22,534 bases of DNA from a virus, in IMG/VR virus record IMGVR_UViG_3300028388_003023, positions 22,105 through 44,638 of that record; one strand, written 5' to 3'. The number at the start of each line of letters is the position of its first letter. The stretch's first letter is position 1. Of the stretch, positions 10,903 to 17,844 are shown piece by piece. The notes under the pieces are model-generated. The model saw only the letters and a program-made list of their open reading frames with translations, had not been told where the DNA came from and ran no database searches. A program made the translations under genes and the position numbers.

Positions 10903-12225
10903 TTAGAAAAGGTTTGTAACGCGAACTTTGCGGTAGTACTTGTTAACACCAGCGTCAAGACGACCAAGACCTTGGTTAGTACCCTCAGCAAATGGGTTAG
11001 CAACCATGCCGTAACGAGTCTTGAACCCGATTTTTGGCTGGAAGCTGTTCTCACCAACTGCACGAACCATTTGTAGAGGAACGTATGGGCAGTAGAAGAG
11101 ACCTGCGTCGAATGCAGAAGAACCCTTGTAGCCAACAATCAAGTAGTTAGCACCTGCGAATGGATCAATGTAGACGCGGAAGCGGCCATTGAGTACACCA
11201 GCGAATGTGTTACCTGTGTCATCAACTTCAAGAGCGTTGCCGTTAAGAGCTGGAGCGTAATCAAGAACGCCAGCCATTTGAAGTGCAGAAGCAACGTCAG
11301 AGGAGCAGATAACAATGTTACCCTTGCCGCGACGAGTTGCTTTAGCAATTGCGTTTGCTTCTTGCTCGATCTGGAACATGAGACCTTTGAACTTCTCTAC
11401 AGACCAACGACCGTTTGCATCGACATCAAGGTCGAATACACCGGCAGAAGCTGTACCAGCAGCACCAACTTCAGCAGTGGTGTAGATAGTACGAACAACT
11501 TCACGGTTGATCTCAGTCAAGATTTCAGTCTGAAGAATGTTTGCAAGCTCAGACTCAGCATCAAGACCGTGAACAGCGCGTAGGTCTTGAGCAAGTTCAG
11601 TGGTGTACTCAGCCTTGAGAGCGCGTGTCTTAGCAGATACAGTCACTTTCTCGATCGAGAACGCCATTTCTGCATAGGCAGCACCGACGCCATCACCAAG
11701 TGCTTCAGCAGCACCAGTATCCATGCCTGTACCAGTATCGAACAATGAAGTATTAGCAGCATCAGTTGCAGGAATTGTTCCTGTCTGAGTACCAGTACCA
11801 GAGTGAGTGGTATCAGCTTCGTTGTAGAATGCTTCTGCACCATCCTGAGCACTATACTTCGAACGCATTGCGAAGATAAGACCTGTTGGGCCAGTCATTG
11901 GCTGAACACCACAGATGTCGTATGCGATCATGTTTGGAACTGCACGGCGAACTAGTGAAATAAGGACTGGATCGTAACCAGCGGTAGGACCGCCAGCAGT
12001 AGAACCAGCACCGAAACCACCTGTGCCAGCATCGTTAGTTGGAGCAGCTTCCGAAAGGAGGCTGGTCATGTTTGCAGAAAGATCACCTTCTTGCTGAAGT
12101 GCTTTTTCTGTGTTCTCAAGAATAGTAGCAGTTACTGCTTTTTTATGAGAATCAGTGATTGGTGAAAAAGATTCGTGCTCAAGGATTGGCCCCCACTTTT
12201 CCACAAGTCTTTGATAGTTATCCAT
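10903..12225 (-). CDS. 23: Major capsid protein gp23
   Basis: This 440-residue protein has the T4 gp23 pattern: an N-terminal delta region, then GYDPVLISLVRRAVPNMIAYDICGVQPMTGPTGLIFAMRSKY, and a C-terminal NPFAEGTNQGLGRLDAGVNKYYRKVRVTNLF. T4 gp23 is cut by the prohead protease after an I/L-x-E site; LLSE|AAP gives a fitting site after E59. It assembles into hexamers of the prohead shell. T4 gp23 is 521 aa and lacks about 80 residues here, as in many marine T4-likes. AGGAGATAGAAAACG precedes ATG 12225, a late box stands at 12262-12269, and a strong terminator follows. No gp24 vertex gene is visible in this window. Confidence 0.98.
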   Translation of the reverse strand: MDNYQRLVEKWGPILEHESFSPITDSHKKAVTATILENTEKALQQEGDLSANMTSLLSEAAPTNDAGTGGFGAGSTAGGPTAGYDPVLISLVRRAVPNMIAYDICGVQPMTGPTGLIFAMRSKYSAQDGAEAFYNEADTTHSGTGTQTGTIPATDAANTSLFDTGTGMDTGAAEALGDGVGAAYAEMAFSIEKVTVSAKTRALKAEYTTELAQDLRAVHGLDAESELANILQTEILTEINREVVRTIYTTAEVGAAGTASAGVFDLDVDANGRWSVEKFKGLMFQIEQEANAIAKATRRGKGNIVICSSDVASALQMAGVLDYAPALNGNALEVDDTGNTFAGVLNGRFRVYIDPFAGANYLIVGYKGSSAFDAGLFYCPYVPLQMVRAVGENSFQPKIGFKTRYGMVANPFAEGTNQGLGRLDAGVNKYYRKVRVTNLF

Positions 12226-12261
12226 CGTTTTCTATCTCCTCGTTGTAATTAACGTAAAAAC

Positions 12262-12269
12262 TATTTATA
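12262..12269 (-). promoter_or_regulatory. Late promoter box for gp23
   Basis: TATAAATA on the minus strand (complement TATTTATA), 36 bases before ATG 12225. Exact T4 late consensus. Confidence 0.85.
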
Positions 12270-12294
12270 AAAACCAATTTTTAATTAATTATTC

Positions 12295-13248
12295 TTATTT
12301 TCTTGTGTTGAAGGCTTCAACAAGAGCATTAATAGAAGAGTAATCAGAAGTTGGTTTTTGCACTTCCTGTTCTTCTAGAATAATTTCGTCTTCTTCGATT
12401 TCCTCAGTCTTAGGTGTTGCAATTGGTGCATCACCAAAGAAAGATTCTTTGATAACCTGAAGATTGTTTGAGTAATCTTCTAGATCTTCAACATCGAGCT
12501 TTTCAGAAAGAACCTTGAATCTTTCCTTTTGGTTCTCAGAAAGACCTTCAGTCATTTCCTCGAATACTCTTGCTGCTTTCATAGCTGCAATTTCTCTTTG
12601 GAGGTCGATGTTCTCATTTACAAGCTGATTGCTTTTCTCTTCGAGATCAGATACTTGCTCTTCCAAGCCAGCAACTGCATCGAAAGTTTGCTCATCAACT
12701 TCAACGTTGTGCTCAGCGAACAGGTCTTTAAGACCATTCATAAGAGACTCGGCCATTTCAACCTTGATACCGGCTTCAATAGCAATCTTGTTCTCTTCCA
12801 TCCACTCACCAACAACGTAGTCTAGATACTTGTCTAGGTTCTCAACGATATCGCCCATTCTAGTTTCAACAGCTTCTTGAAGCTCAGTCTCTAGTTTTTG
12901 CTCGAGCTCTTCGCTAAGTGATTGCGTCTTGTTAGCAACTTCTTCATTAACCGCTGCTTCGAAAACAACAGACATTTTTTCTTTAAAATCTTCAGAAAGA
13001 TCAAGACCCTCGAAGATTGAAGCAATAGAAGACTCGACAACAACTTCTTCTTCTGTTTCTACTTCTTCAGCTGTTGGCACCGGTGCAGGCTTTCCGCCTT
13101 GGCCTGGTGTCTTTTCATCTGCTTTAGTGTCAATCTTATCTTCTGGCTTTCCTTTTTTCTTGCTATCTTCGCCGCCCTCAGGGGTTACTGGGCGAGGAAC
13201 ACTTGAAACACCATCGTCAGCAACGAATGCTTTTTTATCGTCTGCCAT
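12295..13248 (-). CDS. 22: Prohead core scaffold gp22
   Basis: The 317-residue protein is very acidic and mostly coiled coil, as T4 gp22 is. The first 75 residues are disordered and rich in K, D, E, P and G. A long helical region follows (about 90-270; EELEQKLETELQEAVETR, LEEQVSDLEEKSNQLVNENIDLQREIAAMKAARV). The C-terminal EEMTEGLSENQKERFKVLSEKLD and the ending SSINALVEAFNTRK are the T4-family signature. It forms the inner core around which gp23 assembles and is then degraded by gp21; L-x-E sites such as GLSE fit. AGGAGAATAATT precedes ATG 13248, with a late box at 13301-13308. It lies between gp21 and gp23 as in T4. Confidence 0.95.
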   Translation of the reverse strand: MADDKKAFVADDGVSSVPRPVTPEGGEDSKKKGKPEDKIDTKADEKTPGQGGKPAPVPTAEEVETEEEVVVESSIASIFEGLDLSEDFKEKMSVVFEAAVNEEVANKTQSLSEELEQKLETELQEAVETRMGDIVENLDKYLDYVVGEWMEENKIAIEAGIKVEMAESLMNGLKDLFAEHNVEVDEQTFDAVAGLEEQVSDLEEKSNQLVNENIDLQREIAAMKAARVFEEMTEGLSENQKERFKVLSEKLDVEDLEDYSNNLQVIKESFFGDAPIATPKTEEIEEDEIILEEQEVQKPTSDYSSINALVEAFNTRK

Positions 13249-13300
13249 AATTATTCTCCTTTAAATGTATTTAAATACAAATCTGTTTCGATTGTAAAAC

Positions 13301-13308
13301 TATTTATA
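13301..13308 (-). promoter_or_regulatory. Late promoter box for gp22
   Basis: TATAAATA on the minus strand, 52 bases before ATG 13248 and just past the gp21 stop. Exact T4 late consensus. Confidence 0.85.
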
Positions 13309-13313
13309 AAAAG

Positions 13314-13994
13314 TTAACTTCTCAAAGAACGAACGAATGCATCAAACATTCTTGTTGCCGTTTCTTCATCAATTTTGCGTACTACTTTATTAACCTTTTT
13401 CTCAACTTCCTCTACAATTTCCTCGATTACTTCAGCGACTTGCTGAGGTCTCCAAGTAGCAGAAGCGATATCGTAGTAATATTCTCTATTTTCCATGATG
13501 CCGTTAACAAAGGCGTTGGGAGCTGATGGATCTGTGACAATATCAACTGTCGCTAGATGGAAATCATTTTGAACTTCCATGACACCATTCTTCTCTCTAA
13601 CTGATCCTAAACCTCTAGTAGAAACACCAATTTTAACACCTTCGTCTAGAAGTGACTTTACAATCTCCCCCATTGGTGTACCAAGGATCTTAGCCTTTCC
13701 GTAAAAATCACTACCATCACGTCTCATGTCAGTGATCAGATGTGAAACGCGATCACCATTAATAGTTGGGCCATCTGGATGACCAAGCTCGCCCAGTGCT
13801 CTTTTAGGTTCAATGAATTCTGTTTGGTAACGCTTCATTTCCTTTTCAAGAGTACCAGCAGGGTAAATTCTGCCATTACGATTTTTAACATCGCCCTGCA
13901 TGAAAATACCTTCTATGAAATAATTCTTCTTGCCACCTTCTTGGGCTTCGGTAATTACTTCACAACTCTCATTGATTTCGGTAATTAGTTTCAT
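13314..13994 (-). CDS. 21: Prohead core protease gp21
   Basis: At 226 aa this matches T4 gp21 (212 aa), a serine protease of the prohead core. Catalytic-site motifs are visible: GELGHPDGPTI (His72) and KIGVSTRGLGS (Ser125), with FHLATVDIVTDPSAP following, as in the U9/S78 family. The N-terminus has YFIEGIFMQGDVKNRNGRIYP, another family block. After head assembly it cuts gp22, gp23 and other core proteins at I/L-x-E sites, then itself. The C-terminal tail (EVIEEIVEEVEKKVNKVVRKID) is a charged helix. AAGGTA precedes ATG 13994 and a variant late box lies at 14024-14031. Confidence 0.96.
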   Translation of the reverse strand: MKLITEINESCEVITEAQEGGKKNYFIEGIFMQGDVKNRNGRIYPAGTLEKEMKRYQTEFIEPKRALGELGHPDGPTINGDRVSHLITDMRRDGSDFYGKAKILGTPMGEIVKSLLDEGVKIGVSTRGLGSVREKNGVMEVQNDFHLATVDIVTDPSAPNAFVNGIMENREYYYDIASATWRPQQVAEVIEEIVEEVEKKVNKVVRKIDEETATRMFDAFVRSLRS

Positions 13995-14023
13995 TTTTAT
14001 ACCTTATAATAATGATTTTTAAA

Positions 14024-14031
14024 TATTTATT
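14024..14031 (-). promoter_or_regulatory. Variant late box for gp21
   Basis: AATAAATA on the minus strand, 29 bases before ATG 13994; one base from the T4 consensus. AT-rich surroundings make chance occurrence possible. Confidence 0.45.
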
Positions 14032-14037
14032 TAAAAT

Positions 14038-14262
14038 CTAAATTCTTGCATCGTAATAGTTTTTTGATAACTCGCCACGCTCTATAGTTTCTCCAGCCTT
14101 TCTTACTTTTACGTAAGTTTCTTGGGTATTACCTCCAGGAGGAGTGAATGATCTTACACCACCTGCTATTGTTCCGTTAGCATCTGAATAAGTATCGCTC
14201 GCAGTAGCAGCGTTATCATATTCCCAAATACTATTTGACCCAGGAACAACAACCCAGGCCAT
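14038..14262 (-). CDS. Small head-region protein, 74 aa
   Basis: The start overlaps the previous stop as TAATG, so it is coupled to the core-like gene upstream. The sequence MAWVVVPGSNSIWEYDNAA, then a turn-rich middle (SDANGTIAGGVRSFTPPGGNTQETYVKVRKAGETIERGELS) and a C-terminal KNYYDARI, suggests a small beta-rich protein. There is no signal or membrane segment. I recall similar short proteins in the same place in marine T4-like phages as hypotheticals; T4 itself has gp67/gp68 in this interval, but this one lacks their acidic composition. A virion or assembly role is inferred from position only. Confidence 0.75.
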   Translation of the reverse strand: MAWVVVPGSNSIWEYDNAATASDTYSDANGTIAGGVRSFTPPGGNTQETYVKVRKAGETIERGELSKNYYDARI

Positions 14263-15056
14263 TACATTGCTTCCTTAGCGAATCCTAAAACTTCTTCAAA
14301 TCCCTTTTTATTTTTCATCATCGTCGCTTCCATCTCTTTGCGATTTTTAGGATTTAAAGTTTTCATTACAGTATCAATAGCTTTAACGTCATCTCTTGAA
14401 ATCTTAACTTGAGATCCATCGTCGAGCTTAAGATTTCCTGGCTTGAAATTAGCTTCTTCTAGTTCGGTCTCTTCGCCGTAGTAGCCTGACATCATATATC
14501 CGGCTATAAGGTCGTCTTCATCATCCATACGCTTATCACCTTCGACATAAGCGTGGAGAGTTTTCATCATAGAAAAAGCATTTGCTAACTTGTTTTGGTA
14601 CCACTCTTCAGGATCTACATCGCCCATTGCAAGATATTCCATGATCTCGTCAGCGGCATAGCTAATGAAATGCAACTGTCTCATCATCATTGGAACTTCT
14701 TCTTGAGGATCTTCTGTTACGTATTCAGGAGCTTCTGTGATTTCTTCTAAATCTTCTAATGCAACTTTTTCTAATAGACCTCTGAATGAAAGACTTGATT
14801 TGACTTGTTCTTCATCGATGTTGCGCGGCATCTTGAATGGCTTGTCTTTTACTTCATAAGCTTGATCGTAAGCAGCATCACCTTCCTGATCTGCAGGTCT
14901 AGCTTTTCTAGTAACACCTTCAATTTCTCCAGTATGAACATATTCTGGAGCAACCGGGTGCTTAATTAGCTCTACCTTGTGTAGATCTTTGAAACGTTTC
15001 TCTTCAGCGGACTTTGGTTGCGCCACTTCTGAAAGAAGGTTTTTAAAGTTTTTCAT
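14262..15056 (-). CDS. Putative prohead core protein between gp20 and gp21, 264 aa
   Basis: Its position between portal and protease is where T4 has gp67 and gp68 core proteins. The N-terminus MKNFKNLLSEVAQPK contains L-S-E|V, a fitting gp21 cleavage site after E10. The middle has the helical block MMMRQLHFISYAADEIMEYLAMGDVDPEEWYQNKLANAFSMMKTL; I recall related 'QL-I-YA-EI-...-EEW-Q-K-A' blocks in structural and scaffold proteins of marine T4-likes. The C-terminus (KAIDTVMKTLNPKNRKEMEATM) is helical. It is longer than T4 gp67 or gp68 (about 80-140 aa). AGGGATCTAATA precedes ATG 15056, and an exact late box lies at 15095-15102. I infer a cleaved core component. Confidence 0.7.
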   Translation of the reverse strand: MKNFKNLLSEVAQPKSAEEKRFKDLHKVELIKHPVAPEYVHTGEIEGVTRKARPADQEGDAAYDQAYEVKDKPFKMPRNIDEEQVKSSLSFRGLLEKVALEDLEEITEAPEYVTEDPQEEVPMMMRQLHFISYAADEIMEYLAMGDVDPEEWYQNKLANAFSMMKTLHAYVEGDKRMDDEDDLIAGYMMSGYYGEETELEEANFKPGNLKLDDGSQVKISRDDVKAIDTVMKTLNPKNRKEMEATMMKNKKGFEEVLGFAKEAM

Positions 15057-15094
15057 TATTAGATCCCTGTTTATTTAAAAAGTACTATATCCAA

Positions 15095-15102
15095 TATTTA
15101 TA
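15095..15102 (-). promoter_or_regulatory. Late promoter box for the core-protein pair
   Basis: TATAAATA on the minus strand, 38 bases before ATG 15056. Exact T4 late consensus, in the 82-base gap after gp20. Confidence 0.85.
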
Positions 15103-15138
15103 TTAACGTAATTTTACTTGATAAAGACTCGTGTCTAT

Positions 15139-16665
15139 CTAAAGATCAAGGTCGTCGTCTTGTTCTGGTTCTTCTTCTTTTTCGACTTCAATTTGATCTT
15201 TCATTTCTTTATAATCGTCTTCAGACATTTGAAGAACATTACGAACAACCCATTCCTTCGAGTAAAATCTACCAATCTGATCTTCAATTTCTCTTAGCGT
15301 GTTCATTCTTTCTCTAAGAATCTCAGATTCTTTTAGCTCAGTAAAATAGTTATCTTGAATAAAATCATAACGAATATTATTTCGAATATTTTCAAACTCT
15401 TCAGGCGTTAATATACCTTTCAACACAAGCTGCTTTTCTAAAACAATATTGAATAACCAAGAAAATCTTGATCTTAAGCGACGAATGAATTTGCCAAACT
15501 TCAACTCGTCTCGTGTAATTTCAGAAGCGCGGCCAAATGAAGCCATTGTTTCTGGCTCTAAACGGCTAATAGGTACTTTCAGCGCTTTATATAGTTTACG
15601 CTGAAAGTACTGCATATTTTCGTCTGTACTCAAGCCTTGTGCACTACCACCGGCAAGAGTATCGACTTCGGTTGAACGTTCACCACCACGGCGAGGGAAC
15701 CAGAAGTCTTCAGTCATTGTCATCATCTTACGCGAGTCAGAGATCTCACCGGTTGACGCGTTGTACTGCAACTTGTTCTTATGGCGAGTCATCATATCAC
15801 GTAGATATTGCTCTGCCTTGCTCTTTGGTAAGTTACCGACATCAATGTAGAAAATACGTCGCTCTGGTGCTCTTGTCAAAGTGTAAATAACTGTCGCGTC
15901 TTCCAACATACGTAATTGGTTAAGAGGCTTGATTGCAGGATGTAAATGTGAAAGAACGAGACTGTTGTTCTCGTTCATCATACCAGAAGTTACTCTTGCA
16001 ATCGAGTCCTTCGAAATCTTAAATCCTGTAGTACTACCTGTCGCACCTGTAGATGTTGATCCAGAAAATCCGCCATCAGAATACATGTAATATTCGTTTT
16101 TGACTCTCTTTATAGGTATCCCTGAATGCTTATCTTTATCTTTCTTGTCCATCTCTCGAATTAGCTTAAGCTTTCGAGGATCAACATATCTTAATTCTCT
16201 TATACCTTTCTTCAGATTATCATTATCAATAATAATATGATAGTTAATGCGACCATCTACATAAAACTTGTAGAACATGTCGTAACCGTTGTTTGACATG
16301 TCAAAAAGAGCGAGAACATTGTCAAACTCTTCATTGATTTTTTCTTTTACTTTATCGGGAAGGTCAGTATCGTCTAGAATAATATCGACAATCTTGTCTT
16401 CCGTGTCAATGCTAATTGCTTCGTTTACAATATCATCAATTGCCTGAGAAATTTCAGGCTGCATAGACATTGCACGATACTTAGTAATGAGTTCTGATTC
16501 TGACTTAGCAGAACCTTCCATATCAAGTATCGTGCTATAGAAACCGCCGAGCGAATTACCATCAACGGTAATCGCACCATCATCATTCTGAGGCGCGGCA
16601 AACGAGACCGGTTGTTGGTCTTTTTCGTCTTCCGGCCTACGTATTTCGAAGCCAAATAAACGCAT
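15139..16665 (-). CDS. 20: Portal vertex protein gp20
   Basis: At 508 aa this matches T4 gp20 (524 aa), the dodecameric portal through which DNA enters and leaves the head. Typical blocks are MRLFGFEIRRPEDE at the start, ITKYRAMSMQPEISQAIDDIVNEAI, FYVDGRINYHIIID, LRYVDPRKLKLIREM, APERRIFYIDVGNLPK, EDFWFPRRGGERSTEVDTL and PISRLEPETMASFGRASEITRDELKFGKFIRRLR. The tail is acidic (EKEEEPEQDDDLDL). AGGAGATTGAATTA before ATG 16665 lies inside the homing endonuclease gene, whose TAA overlaps the gp20 ATG (TAATG). I find no late box directly before it, so it depends on upstream transcription through gp19 and the endonuclease gene. Confidence 0.97.
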   Translation of the reverse strand: MRLFGFEIRRPEDEKDQQPVSFAAPQNDDGAITVDGNSLGGFYSTILDMEGSAKSESELITKYRAMSMQPEISQAIDDIVNEAISIDTEDKIVDIILDDTDLPDKVKEKINEEFDNVLALFDMSNNGYDMFYKFYVDGRINYHIIIDNDNLKKGIRELRYVDPRKLKLIREMDKKDKDKHSGIPIKRVKNEYYMYSDGGFSGSTSTGATGSTTGFKISKDSIARVTSGMMNENNSLVLSHLHPAIKPLNQLRMLEDATVIYTLTRAPERRIFYIDVGNLPKSKAEQYLRDMMTRHKNKLQYNASTGEISDSRKMMTMTEDFWFPRRGGERSTEVDTLAGGSAQGLSTDENMQYFQRKLYKALKVPISRLEPETMASFGRASEITRDELKFGKFIRRLRSRFSWLFNIVLEKQLVLKGILTPEEFENIRNNIRYDFIQDNYFTELKESEILRERMNTLREIEDQIGRFYSKEWVVRNVLQMSEDDYKEMKDQIEVEKEEEPEQDDDLDL

Positions 16666-17258
16666 TAATTCAATCTCCTAGCTTTGCCTTCTTGTATCAT
16701 TTTTCTAAGATAGTGCATAGATACGTTAAGTTCAGCACAAGCGTCTTTCATAGTTAAAAAGGTTATATTATCTATAACAATGGCACGTGCGTTATTATTA
16801 CCAGCGCCTTGTGATCTCTTTTTAGCCTTCTCAGACATTATTTTTTTGGTTTCTTCATCATGTTTTTTACCAAAAAAATGATTACCCGATTTAGCAAAAT
16901 GAGGTCTAGGTCCTCTTGCTTTTAGCTTTGGCTTACCTTTATTCGACTTGCTAATCTTTTCAGCTGTTTGAGGTAAACATTTTCTATTAAAAAATTTACC
17001 ATTGTTAGGATGTCTATTATAAAAGTTTTTATTTCTAGAAACATCAGCAGCTTTTAAAATAGCTGTTTCAAATATACACATTTCTTCATAAGTACCATTA
17101 GCTATAATTTGTCTAGTAAAATCTTGTGGTCGTTTTTTATATTCTTCAAGCATAGTTTTGCTGGAACATATGTAACCATCGTCGTGAGAACCCTTATGAA
17201 TTCCCACATATAACATATTTGTCGCGTGATCTGTCCAGCAATACGTAAAACTGTTCAA
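16665..17258 (-). CDS. GIY-YIG homing endonuclease (Seg-like) with NUMOD3 motifs, 197 aa
   Basis: The N-terminus FTYCWTDHATNMLYVGIHKGSHDDGYICSSK is a GIY-YIG-type nuclease core (here Y-C-W ... Y-V-G), with an R in FTRQII and E in ETAIL that fit the family's catalytic positions. Then come basic DNA-binding repeats (SKSNKGKPKLKARG, NHFFGKKHDEETKKIMSEKAKKR), the NUMOD3 pattern, and a C-terminal helix-turn-helix (TMKDACAELNVSMHYLRKMI). It sits between gp19 and gp20, an interval uninterrupted in T4. No ATG fits; TTG 17258 with AAAGG upstream is the likely start. It cuts the cognate site in phages lacking it and spreads by repair. The AAA/AAG-rich, AT-rich codon use differs from gp18-gp20. Confidence 0.9.
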   Translation of the reverse strand: MNSFTYCWTDHATNMLYVGIHKGSHDDGYICSSKTMLEEYKKRPQDFTRQIIANGTYEEMCIFETAILKAADVSRNKNFYNRHPNNGKFFNRKCLPQTAEKISKSNKGKPKLKARGPRPHFAKSGNHFFGKKHDEETKKIMSEKAKKRSQGAGNNNARAIVIDNITFLTMKDACAELNVSMHYLRKMIQEGKARRLN

Positions 17259-17279
17259 AATATAAAGCCTTTAAAAAAA

Positions 17280-17813
17280 TTACGTAGTAGGAATTCCAGT
17301 GGTTCCCTCAACTCTCCAGAAATCATATTGGAACGTTACTGTGAATTCTTCAATTGCATCACCTGTACTCCAGTCCATTGTGATGTCACTAATGGTAAGT
17401 GGGTAAAGGCCTTCAAACACATATGTGCGGATAGGATCACCGTCTTTACTGTATTGTGTAATAAGTCCATTAGACTTGTAATCTTGTGGAAGAGCTCGTA
17501 AGTTTCCATCATGCGTATTAATAGCGTTTGACCATGCTTCCATAGCGTTTCTTACGGCAAAATCTTCATCGTTGATTACTGTTACTGTCCAGTCTTCAAA
17601 AGTTCTATCCCCTGCGTACTTAATTTGGCGACCGAAGTATGATGCTGTGTAAGATCCAAGGTTCGATGCAGGAATACCTCCCGCTCGAACCATGAAAGGA
17701 ACTTTAAAATCTGCGCTAGGGTCAACAGGGTTTAGGATTTGAACTTGGAATAAAGTTGGACGAGCGCCGCCACCCACAAGCTGGGATTTGAACTCGTTAA
17801 TATTAAATGCCAT
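17280..17813 (-). CDS. 19: Tail tube protein gp19
   Basis: At 177 aa this is the T4 gp19 size (163 aa) with a slightly longer N-terminus and loops. Family blocks are present: MAFNINEFKSQLVGGGARPTLFQVQI, FMVRAGGIPASNLG, YFGRQIKYAGDRTFEDWTVTVINDEDF and the C-terminal ISDITMDWSTGDAIEEFTVTFQYDFW. It polymerises into the inner tube of the contractile tail. AAAAGGAGAACGAGAAC precedes ATG 17813, 29 bases after the gp18 stop. A variant late box (17837-17844) overlaps the gp18 stop. Confidence 0.97.
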   Translation of the reverse strand: MAFNINEFKSQLVGGGARPTLFQVQILNPVDPSADFKVPFMVRAGGIPASNLGSYTASYFGRQIKYAGDRTFEDWTVTVINDEDFAVRNAMEAWSNAINTHDGNLRALPQDYKSNGLITQYSKDGDPIRTYVFEGLYPLTISDITMDWSTGDAIEEFTVTFQYDFWRVEGTTGIPTT

Positions 17814-17836
17814 GTTCTCGTTCTCCTTTTAATTTT

Positions 17837-17844
17837 TATTTATT
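17837..17844 (-). promoter_or_regulatory. Variant late box for gp19
   Basis: AATAAATA on the minus strand, 23 bases before ATG 17813, overlapping the gp18 TAA. One base from consensus. Confidence 0.45.

Noticed and set aside
10767-11138. 123-aa open frame on the minus strand overlapping the gp23 end
   Set aside because: It crosses the late terminator and is read out of frame with gp23; no motif or ribosome-binding site supports it.
12929-13264. 111-aa open frame on the plus strand inside gp22
   Set aside because: It lies wholly opposite gp22, has no start signals, and its composition (S/T/A-rich) mirrors the acidic gp22 codons.
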